Shown in pieces: positions 30,884-39,900 of a stretch of 64,000 nucleotides of DNA. This DNA comes from Cerrena zonata (lineage: Eukaryota > Basidiomycota > Agaricomycetes > Polyporales > Cerrenaceae). The translations under genes and the position numbers were made by a program. The stretch covers positions 124,001-188,000 of the forward strand of contig JASBNA010000055.1 of assembly GCA_038087015.1 (NCBI GenBank). The letters are read 5' to 3'. Each line of letters starts with the position of its first letter. Positions within the stretch are counted from its first letter, which is position 1. The notes beneath the pieces are model-generated. The model made no database searches. It was not told the DNA's origin and saw nothing but the letters and a program-made list of their open reading frames with translations.

Positions 30884-31774
30884 TTTTTATTTGTTTATTA
30901 TATATATATGTGTAATTCAATTGAATTAATAAAGAATAAAACTAAAACTAAATTCAAACTTAAGGAGAAATTCAATTGTATTTATAAACGGAGAAACCAC
31001 CAAATGCTGAAAAATTTTTTTTTTTTCCTTTGGTGGTTTCCTTAAACAGAACAATACTATACCTTCGGACTAATTAGCACCAAAAAACTCGGAATAAAAT
31101 GACTCAATCCCTCAATCACTTGTTCCAGGATCTGGTGGTGTCTACATCATAACGTGCTATCCACACCTACTGACAATTGGGTCTTTGGGTGGTGTGGTGA
31201 TAGCCAAAGAATGGCGTGGACCACTCACCCCCGATCTACCGACGTTGAAATAACAGGTGAGGATTTGTTCTCTTTGTACTTTAATTTAAGCGCATCACCA
31301 GATTCATCAACCAGTGCTTTCCCCTGTTGTCAGAACGTCTACACATGGCACTCTGAGGGGGTTCCCACCGAGTTGCGTTGCCCCTGACCTTACTAAGGAT
31401 GGTCACGGGCTGTAGGTGCTGTTTTGTTCATTTGGTTGGGTTCGTCGACCCTTTTGGTTATTTTTGTCTCGGAGTCGGAGTTCCCATTACACAAAATTTG
31501 GCACGACAGTCTAGCAGCCATTGCCACGAGTGAGAGATAGATAGACTAGTAGAGTAGGATATAACCATGGTAAATAGAATAGTAATAGAATAGTCAAGTT
31601 AATGTTCGGAGGAACCGACCGGGTTGGTTGCAATTCCGCGTCACGTGACATAAAACATCCGTACCCACAAAACACCCGTAAACCAAAATTTTCAAAAACA
31701 AACCCATCAAAGATCTGTGTTTGACGGCGGCTCAATATCCTCAGTTCAATACACACCATCAATAGGATATCAGG
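30884..31774. other. Divergent ENO1/EAF6 intergenic region
   Basis: About 890 bp. It contains a T12 tract near 31016-31027 and a TCACGTGA E-box at 31641-31648, 127-134 bp upstream of EAF6. A GC-richer block (31130-31480) has short open frames without recognisable similarity. Confidence 0.5.
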
Positions 31775-32443
31775 ATGTCTGTCAAGGATTCAAAGGAGAA
31801 AGAGGCCAAGACGGAAGGGCAATCGCCGAAAAAAACGGAGTCCGTGCCCAAATCACCCAAACCAAAGTCATCAAATAAACCCAAATCGCCCAGTAAGAAT
31901 GAAAAACAACAAACCCCATCTATTGAACAGTATAACGAGTTGAAGAACCAGCTTACCCAGCAGATCTTGAAGAAACAGGAGTTGGATTCCCAGTTGAGCA
32001 CCTTGGAGTCCACAATATACGATAAGGAAACCGAATACTTTAATGAAAGTATTTATGGTAATATCGTGAGAGGATTTGAAAATTTTTCAAAGAATTCAGG
32101 TGGTGGGAGTGCTGGTTCAATGGGTTCAAATAAAAGAAGATTGGCGTATACTGATGATGATCATATTTTCAGTTTAAGTTCGATCAATTTTGTTAAAACT
32201 TTAATGAAAAGACAAGGATTAAGTATAAATGATGCTTATCAATATACCGATTCTCCATCTTCCAATTCAAATAATCCTACTAAAGATGATTTTGACGATT
32301 ATGAGGATTCGGTTGATCCAAACATTGGTAAAGACCCTAAATCAAATGGGGTTTCGACGGAATCTCCAGCCACTACACCTGGAACTCCAACTTCTTCGGG
32401 AATTCCTCCAAGAAAAAGAAAAGCAAGAGCTTTAGATGATTAA
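31775..32443 (+). CDS. EAF6: Eaf6 subunit of NuA4/NuA3 histone acetyltransferases
   Basis: A 222-aa nuclear protein. The Eaf6 domain (about 48-105) is a coiled coil starting YNELKNQLTQQILKKQELD, followed by the family hallmark IYGNIVRGFENF. The N-terminus is basic and Ser/Pro/Lys-rich. After the domain, KRRLAYTDDDHIFSLSS is conserved in fungi. The C-terminus has a basic cluster PPRKRKARALDD, a plausible nuclear signal. Its stop is 36 bp from that of the convergent MRPL28. Confidence 0.9.
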   Translation: MSVKDSKEKEAKTEGQSPKKTESVPKSPKPKSSNKPKSPSKNEKQQTPSIEQYNELKNQLTQQILKKQELDSQLSTLESTIYDKETEYFNESIYGNIVRGFENFSKNSGGGSAGSMGSNKRRLAYTDDDHIFSLSSINFVKTLMKRQGLSINDAYQYTDSPSSNSNNPTKDDFDDYEDSVDPNIGKDPKSNGVSTESPATTPGTPTSSGIPPRKRKARALDD

Positions 32444-32479
32444 GTTTATTATTCTTCTATTTACATTATATACAGTTGT

Positions 32480-32905
32480 TTATTCTTGTTTGGCTGGTGC
32501 GTAATTATACACCCAAGGTTTAGTTGGTGGATAATCGGTTGGAAGTCTCATTTCTAATGGATATTTGGGTAATTCTTGTTGATTGGCTATTTCAAATAAT
32601 TCTGGACTTAATTTTTTCAATTCTTCCATTGCATCATATATACTTTCATACTGTTGGTCTAATTGTTGTTGTTTCTTATCCATTTGTTGACGCTTGTACA
32701 CCTTCCATGCATTGCTAATGGTCTTATGCTTTATTAAATCTTCTTTACATAACTTGATTAATTTAGGCTGCTTACGACTGGCTGATAATGCTGATAATTG
32801 TCCAACAACTTTTTGTGTGGATGCATTAAGTACACTGTCGGTTTTCTTGGTACGGATGAATGTCTTCAGTATGCCTGAAACAGCCTTTTGGTATGACTTA
32901 AACAT
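32480..32905 (-). CDS. MRPL28: Mitochondrial large-subunit ribosomal protein mL40
   Basis: A 141-aa structural protein of the mitochondrial 54S subunit. The N-terminus (1-30) is basic and fits a mitochondrial presequence (MFKSYQKAVSGILKTFIRTK). The conserved body reads KLCKEDLIKHKTISNAWKVY and a long charged helix, then the C-terminal block YPLEMRLPTDYPPTKPWVYN, as in yeast Mrpl28. Length agrees with the family (147 aa in S. cerevisiae). Confidence 0.85.
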   Translation of the reverse strand: MFKSYQKAVSGILKTFIRTKKTDSVLNASTQKVVGQLSALSASRKQPKLIKLCKEDLIKHKTISNAWKVYKRQQMDKKQQQLDQQYESIYDAMEELKKLSPELFEIANQQELPKYPLEMRLPTDYPPTKPWVYNYAPAKQE

Positions 32906-33133
32906 GGAGAAATATAGTTATCTGATCTGTTATACATTAATCCTAGTCTGACTTTTTTTTTTTTTCATTGATTTTTTTCTTCATCAAAACTTTTCGGTTG
33001 TGCGCAGCACAAAAAAAGGACAGGCCCAAAGAAATCCGTACATCCACCTGTATACAAAAGCAATCATTAGAATTTCAGTTATCAGCCATTGAGTCCCTTG
33101 AGTTTGTATTACTTGATCTTTCGTCAATTAAGA

Positions 33134-33733
33134 ATGGGGAAGATTAGTGAATTCATACATGGTGACAAGAACCAGGCTCAGCCAGGGGATGCACCACCTT
33201 CATACGATGAAATTGACCATAATGTAAACCAATCTCCAGATTATCAGAATCAAGCTGGCAACCAACAAGTTCCAGATTATAATGAAAGTTCCCAGCAAGG
33301 TTATACACCAAATGGATATCCCGATGAGAAAAAGCAGCCACAATTCCTGGGGGACCAAGGACAATTCCAAGGACAGGGACAATTCCAAGGACAGGAACAA
33401 TTCCAAGGACAGGAACAATTCCAAGGACAGGAACAATTCCAAGGACAAGGACCATCATATGATCCAATGAATGATCCAAACGTCTATAAAGTACCTCCTC
33501 AAATGGTTAACATTACCCAGGCCAACCCCCAGCACTTGAATCCTCAATATCAAGAATATTTACAGAGAGACCAGGAACGAGTCAAGTATGGAGATTTCCC
33601 CAAACCCCATGATTATTATGGAAGACAAGGAGCTCCATTAAATCCCAGCAAAAAAGATGCTCTGAACAAAACTGGAGGGAAAGCATTCCCCGGTAAGAGT
33701 GGAGTAACTTATCATGGGGCAGCCAATCGTTAA
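33134..33733 (+). CDS. PPxY-motif protein with Gln/Gly-rich tandem repeats, function unknown
   Basis: About 199 aa, not recognised as a named family. I start at MGKISEFIHGDK (ATG at 33134); the open frame extends upstream only through a TTG. An N-terminal PPxY motif (APPSYDEI, about residues 20-27) could bind WW domains such as those of Rsp5. Residues 77-106 are five tandem hexapeptides of the type QFQGQ(E/G), coded by five 18-bp DNA units. The C-terminal third (PKPHDYYGRQGAP, then KAFPGKSGVTYHGAANR) looks conserved and ordered. No membrane segment or signal peptide is seen. The 3' end faces YPK1. Confidence 0.75.
   Translation: MGKISEFIHGDKNQAQPGDAPPSYDEIDHNVNQSPDYQNQAGNQQVPDYNESSQQGYTPNGYPDEKKQPQFLGDQGQFQGQGQFQGQEQFQGQEQFQGQEQFQGQGPSYDPMNDPNVYKVPPQMVNITQANPQHLNPQYQEYLQRDQERVKYGDFPKPHDYYGRQGAPLNPSKKDALNKTGGKAFPGKSGVTYHGAANR
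33362..33451 (+). repeat. Five tandem 18-bp units inside the PPxY protein gene
   Basis: CAATTCCAAGGACAGGAA is repeated five times (33362, 33380, 33398, 33416, 33434) with one or two differences. The length is a multiple of three, so copy-number change would keep the reading frame. Confidence 0.95.
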
Positions 33734-33860
33734 TAGAATTTGGTACTTTGATTTTTATAAATGTAAATTCTGTAAATTCTTTATTCGTAATATATACAAT
33801 ATAAAATGTTTAAATAAAAAAAGCCAAAAAAAAAAAAAAGAGAAGCTAACTTTTAATAGA

Positions 33861-35732
33861 TTAGGATAAAAGATTATCACCGTTATAAGTCCAACCACCA
33901 AATTGCTTTTGAACTGACTCACTTAAGAAATCATCAACCACACTATCTTGAGGTTTTTCATTAGTGAAATCTTGATCAAAATTCGAAGTATCTAATAAGT
34001 TTTCAACGTTTGGCTTAAAAGGAGGTAAATAATTTTTATGTAATAATTTATTCCAATCAATATCTTTGAAAAAACTATGATTTTTAATTTCAATTGCATC
34101 ATTTAATCTTTTAGAAGGATCTTTTTGTAATAATTTAATTAATAAATCCTGAACGTCAGTATTTTCTAAAAATGAAGGAAATTTCAATGGATTTTGTAAA
34201 ATTTTTCTATACATTGTTGAAACATCATCATCATAAAATGGAGGTAAACCAGTTAACATTTCATATAATAAGGTACCTAAAGTCCACCAATCAACACATC
34301 TAGTATAACCTTGATTTAATAATAATTCAGGAGCCAAATATTCAGGAGTACCACAGAAAGTATTTGTTTTATCATTATTTGACATATTTAATTTACATAA
34401 ACCAAAATCACAAAGGGCAATATGACCTTGGTAATCCAATAAGATGTTTTCTGGTTTTAAATCACGATAAATGACATTTAACTCATGCAAACTTTCTAAA
34501 GCAGTTAATAATTCAGCAATATAAAATCTTGATCTATCCATTGAAAATTTACCTTCTTTTTGTAAATGCCAAAATAATTCACCACCATTAATAAACGATA
34601 AAACTAAATAAAGTTTTTCTGGAGATTGAAATGAAAATTTCAAAGGAACAATGAAAGGATTTGTAATTCTAGCTAAAACTGTTCTTTCAGCTAAAGTATG
34701 AGTAACTTCCATTCTTGATATAATATGTTGTTTTCTTAAAGTTTTTAAAGCATAAATTTGTTTTGTATCCTTTTTAATAACTTGCATAACTTTACCAAAA
34801 GAACCTTTACCAATAACTTTTAATAAATCAAAATCATCAATTGATAAATGGGGTTTAATTAAAGGTTTGAAATCAATAGTTAACATGATTTCACCGTAAT
34901 CATCTTTCAAATTCAAATTATAATTATTAAATTTTAAAAATTCATGATTCATTAATCTAATTGGATTTGAAATATTTTTTAAATTAATTGGTAGTTTAAT
35001 TGAACCAATTAATAAATCACCAATATTTGATCCATTATTTGTAAAAGATTTCTTATTATTTAATTTTTCCAGTTGTGGTATTAATAGATTTGGTAATCTG
35101 ATAAATAAGTTTAAATTTAAGAAATTTGAATTATTAACCCCAATTTTTTTAGTTACATCAAAAGAAACAACTTGATTCCATGTTGATTGATGTACTGTAC
35201 CTCTTTGTGGTTCAATGATTAATACATTATTATCAAATTCAATGGTTAAATAAAGTAATGATTTAATTAAATTTTCTCCATTTGGTATAGTTATATTTGC
35301 TGGTAAATAATTAGTTGATATTGATCCTGGAATTAAATCTTCATCATCCAATTTAGTCAATGAATTATTTAGTTGTTGCTGAGTGGATTCATTTGTTGCA
35401 TTATTTGCCAATGCATTTAAGATTTGTTTATTATTATTAATTTGAATTGGTAATTTAATATTATTTGAATTATAAATCTTAATGGTTAATAATCCTGGGT
35501 TGGATATAATCTCCTGTACTGCTGGTTCTTCAATTTGTTGCTGTTGTTGTTCTTCAACTTGTTCAGCTTCTTCATCTTTAATATTCAAATTCCCAACATT
35601 TTCAGATAAATTATTAACTGATATAGTTTTCCTACTATCAGTTGAGTTTCTTGGAGACAGAGTTTGGCTATTTTCCGGGGATTTATCAATATTTGAAGAT
35701 CCAAACTTAAATTTATTCTTGAATTTCAACAT
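33861..35732 (-). CDS. YPK1: AGC protein kinase Ypk1 (SGK-like, TORC2 effector)
   Basis: A 623-aa kinase that regulates sphingolipid synthesis, endocytosis and membrane stress downstream of TORC2 and Pkh1. The N-terminal half (about 60-290) has the C2-like region of fungal Ypk proteins (STWNQVVSFDV). The kinase domain (about 299-555) has GKGSFGKVMQV, ALKTL, VIYRDLKPENILL, CDFGLCK and the activation loop TNTFCGTPEYLAPE. The C-terminus has the hydrophobic motif FGGWTY, the TORC2 site region. Complete and uninterrupted. Diverges from HSL1 across a 1.2-kb spacer. Confidence 0.95.
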   Translation of the reverse strand: MLKFKNKFKFGSSNIDKSPENSQTLSPRNSTDSRKTISVNNLSENVGNLNIKDEEAEQVEEQQQQQIEEPAVQEIISNPGLLTIKIYNSNNIKLPIQINNNKQILNALANNATNESTQQQLNNSLTKLDDEDLIPGSISTNYLPANITIPNGENLIKSLLYLTIEFDNNVLIIEPQRGTVHQSTWNQVVSFDVTKKIGVNNSNFLNLNLFIRLPNLLIPQLEKLNNKKSFTNNGSNIGDLLIGSIKLPINLKNISNPIRLMNHEFLKFNNYNLNLKDDYGEIMLTIDFKPLIKPHLSIDDFDLLKVIGKGSFGKVMQVIKKDTKQIYALKTLRKQHIISRMEVTHTLAERTVLARITNPFIVPLKFSFQSPEKLYLVLSFINGGELFWHLQKEGKFSMDRSRFYIAELLTALESLHELNVIYRDLKPENILLDYQGHIALCDFGLCKLNMSNNDKTNTFCGTPEYLAPELLLNQGYTRCVDWWTLGTLLYEMLTGLPPFYDDDVSTMYRKILQNPLKFPSFLENTDVQDLLIKLLQKDPSKRLNDAIEIKNHSFFKDIDWNKLLHKNYLPPFKPNVENLLDTSNFDQDFTNEKPQDSVVDDFLSESVQKQFGGWTYNGDNLLS

Positions 35733-36090
35733 TTTAATGATTATTTAGTATTATATAAATTTCTAATTGAAATACTTAACTATATATATACTCTAATATA
35801 GCATACCACGATTTGGAAACAATAGTAGTCCAGTGTGTCGTTTAAATTTTTGGGTCAACAAGGTGAAAAACCAGTACTTCTTCAAAATCTTTATCAATGA
35901 CCTGTTATTTATAAGAATACGATAACAAAAGATGATCATTAATGTTTATGTGGTTTCGTTATTACTGAGTTTCAGCTGGTTTACGGGTGGGAAAGTCCAA
36001 CGGCCGGATGTAACTCCCAAGAATGAAGAAACAGCCGGCGGACACGGAGTTTAGAAAGATACCTGGTGCACGGGTGTATTTCCACCACCA

Positions 36091-36142
36091 CTACTTCTAT
36101 TTGTACTAAACTACTACTATTTGTACTAAACTACTACTATTT
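36091..36142 (+). repeat. 20-bp tandem repeat
   Basis: CTACTACTATTTGTACTAAA occurs about 2.6 times in register (36091, 36111, 36131), the first copy with one mismatch. It sits in the YPK1/HSL1 spacer. Confidence 0.85.
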
Positions 36143-36205
36143 CGCTAACTTCTTCCTTAGGTCCTTCGCTGACCATCTGGACTTAGCTTAGCTTGCATTT
36201 AACTT

Positions 36206-36260
36206 AGTTTGTTCACTCAGTTAGTTTGTTCACTCAGTTAGTTTGTTTACTCAGTTAGTT
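36206..36260 (+). repeat. 17-bp tandem repeat
   Basis: AGTTTGTTCACTCAGTT is repeated three times (36206, 36223, 36240; the last with one change), followed by a 4-bp partial copy. It lies about 65 bp beyond the 20-bp repeat in the same spacer. Confidence 0.85.
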
Positions 36261-36934
36261 CATTAAGATATACTAAGTTAAATACTCCTACACTACTTCT
36301 TTTCATCAAATTCATACTCCCACGTCTCTCAGATATCCTCCTTTACTTCTATACTCATTTAGCTATCATTACAGTACACCGTTTCGTCTTAGTTTAATTT
36401 GCAACAATTGTTGTACTCAGATTTACTTACAGGCCGATATCCGGTGGTCGCCCGGTTTAGTCGGAAAATAACAAAACGACGTAGAACCGACCGACCGGCA
36501 GAAAAATGTCGCGTTTCGAATGACAAAATTACACAAAAGAAAGAAAAAAAGAGCCCGTGCACCAAAAATATAAGCAGATGTACGGATGCACCTTTTTGAA
36601 AACAAATAAACAAACACGAAACCGCCCGGTTACTTCTCCCAGTGTTTACAACGCGATTTAATCGACAAGCTGACAACTAGACGTAGTATTGTTACATAAA
36701 GACCCCCTTCTAAGTAAGATTCCTTCGATAGTGGGTTTCCGTTGGCGTAAGGTGTTTATTTGTTTATGCTAATAGGTTTGTGGAACTTGCAAGACCATAG
36801 GCATTGAAAATACTGGAATTGGAATCTATATCAACAAATTGAAAGAGAAATCCTTTTATTCATTTGAATAAATCTACAACATACTAGAAGTAGCTTAGGT
36901 TACTGGGATCACCAACTATATTCACTCTTTCAAA

Positions 36935-39900
36935 ATGTCAACTATAACTGAAAATGAAGTTAATGTTGATAAAGTAGTTCAATCGGTTACCAACGCTACC
37001 AAAAGATTATCCCAGATATCAACCAATACTAATAATAGTAATACTAAACGGAAAACTCAGAATCGAATAGGGCCCTGGAAGTTAGGTAGAACTTTAGGTA
37101 GAGGATCAACTGGTAGGGTTAGATTAGCTAAAAACATCAACACTAATAAACTAGCCGCTGTTAAAATTGTTCCAAAATCCAATTTCAAAAAACTTGAAAA
37201 TCCAAAATATAAAAGAAATGATGAACAAGATGTTGATAGATTACCTTATGGGATCGAAAGAGAAATAGTAATCATGAAATTAATAAGTCACCCTAATATA
37301 ATGGGGCTTTATGATGTTTGGGAAAATAAAAATGACTTATACTTAATCTTAGAGTACATCGAAGGGGGAGAATTATTCGATTATTTAATTAAAAGAGGTA
37401 AATTACAAGAATTTGAAGCAATTAACTATTTCAAACAGATAATCAATGGTATAAATTACTTACACCAATTCAATATTTGTCATCGAGATTTAAAGCCAGA
37501 AAATTTACTATTAGATTTTAATAAAAATATCAAAATTGCTGATTTTGGTATGGCAGCTTTAGAAGTTAAAGAAAAATTATTAGAAACAAGTTGCGGTAGT
37601 CCTCATTATGCCTCTCCAGAAATTGTTGCTGGTAAAAATTATCACGGTGCTCCTTCGGATATTTGGTCTTGTGGTATCATTCTCTTTGCTTTATTAACTG
37701 GTCATTTACCTTTTGATGATGAAAATATAAGAAAATTATTATTAAAAGTTCAAAATGGTAAATTTATTATGCCAGCTAATTTATCTTGGGAAGCAAAAGA
37801 TTTGATCAGTAAAATGTTACAAGTTAATCCAAATGACCGTATCACTATTGACTCAATTTTAAAACACCCTTTATTAACTAAATATCCTGAACCAGTTTTG
37901 CATAATGTAACCTCAACAACTACTTTGGATTTTAAAAATTCGAATATTAAACCAATTCAATCAATTGATAAAATTGATAAAGAAATTTTGAAAAACTTAT
38001 CAGTTCTTTTCCATAATTGTGATGAAGCTTCAATTATTAATAAATTAATTTCTCCTCTGAAAAATCCTGAAAAAATGTTTTATTACTTACTAATGAAATA
38101 TCGTAATGAACATCATTCCAATTTAAACTATCAAGATGATGATGGCCAACCTTTTCAAAATTCAAATCTTCCAAGATCAAATTCAATCATTAATCCTTCA
38201 ACCGGTGAAATTAAAATCTTGAAAAACACTAAAAATTTTACTGCATCCACCTCCTTCACTAAGAAAAAATCAAATATAAGTCAAACCTCTTCTACAAAAT
38301 CAATTAAAAAATTGATTCAGCCTCCAAAAAGAAAATTGACCGGCCCAATCAACTTGGCTGATCTTTCTGCCCAGCTTGAGAATACGTCTGCCAATGATTC
38401 ATTCAAAAAGGAACCCGTTGAAACTCCAAAGAGACAATCACCGAAAAGACAATCGCCCAAAAGACAATCTCCTAAAAGGCAATCTCCTGTGAAACCATCT
38501 CCTAAAAGACAATCTCCCAAAAGGCAAGCATTTAAAAATCAAAATAATAAATCAATCATAAATTTTGAAAAGATCTGTCAAGATGTTTTCAATGGTGAAA
38601 TAGATGATAGCTTATTTGATAATAGTACTGAAAATAAATCAATCAAAGTTGAAAATGATGAAGATATCAAACCTGAACCTTCTTTTATTAAAAATAAAAA
38701 TACGTCAAATTATTTGAAGATTGAAGAAAAATCAGATTTCTCTCCTGCTAAATCCAATAAATCCACTAAATCCAATAAATCAAATATTCAAGCCGAAAGA
38801 GATTTGAAATTAAAAGCAATTGCTCAAAGGGAACAACAGAAAAACCATGTTAAGAAATTAAAAGAAAATGTTAATTTAACTACTTCAACGGCAAAAGATT
38901 TTTACCAACAAGATAAATTGAAAACTGAAAAAGATGATAAAGTGAAATCAGAAGATGGTAAATTGAATGATGAGCGTAAGAGACAAAGTGTCTTAATGAA
39001 ACAAAAACAATTGGAAGCTCAAAAACAATTAAAAGAAGAAGTTGAATTACCATCGTTACCCCCTTTACCGAATAAAAGATATAGTTCAACTCCAGCTCCC
39101 TCTAGTTTAGATCCTAGGATTAACTCATTATTAAGAGCAAAATCTTTAGCTACCCCTTCAAGTTATGCATCTTTGAGAGGTAGAGGTTTGAATGACAAAA
39201 ATATTAAAGTTTTGAAAAAATTAGGTATTGATGTATTACCTCCTTCCCCTAAAAAATTAAATCATAACTTGAAAACTTCAAGCTCAAGAAATTTGAATAC
39301 TTACCTTGACAATGTTGAAAATGACAAAGAAAATAATAACGAAACTTCAATTGGCCAATTCAATAAAAAAGAATCTACTTTTCAAAATAGTCCTTCTTCG
39401 GTTTTGAAACCAACTTTTGGCAACAATTTATCAAATCGCCAATCGAATCAGTCTCAAAAATCTTTAAAATCTCAAACCAATTATAAATCGATGTTGAATA
39501 ACATTAATGAAAACGGTTTAAGTACAGTTATTGACAATTCTCCAATGACTGTTAAAAATATCATGATTAAAGAAGAACCATTACCAAATCCAAGATTTTC
39601 AAAATTCTCGTTCAATGGTTTAATTAATGATTATAATAATGCTGGTGACCAAACTATTTTGAATAGTACCTTAACAACCGGAGGAACTGTTATCAAAAGA
39701 AGTAAAGGTGATAAAACTTCATTGAAAACTAACCCTGGTAAAGGTTTAATTGAAAAATCTACCTTTAAACCTGATCCAAAAGATTCCAAGAAATCTTCAA
39801 ATAATTTAGTTGGTTTAGGAATTGATGTTACTAACAATAAACATGACAATACTGGGTTTTTATCAGTGAATATATCTGATACTGATGAATTTGATCTGAA

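Larger units (their letters stand above)
35733..36934. other. Divergent YPK1/HSL1 intergenic region with two minisatellites
   Basis: About 1.2 kb. It holds a 20-bp repeat (36091-36142) and a 17-bp repeat (36206-36260). A CG-rich patch at about 36430-36510 is rich in CCG/CGG. No coding potential recognised. Confidence 0.55.

Noticed and set aside
33089..33133. Upstream extension of the PPxY gene
   Set aside because: The extension begins at TTG and adds hydrophobic residues with no support. The ATG at 33134 is preferred.
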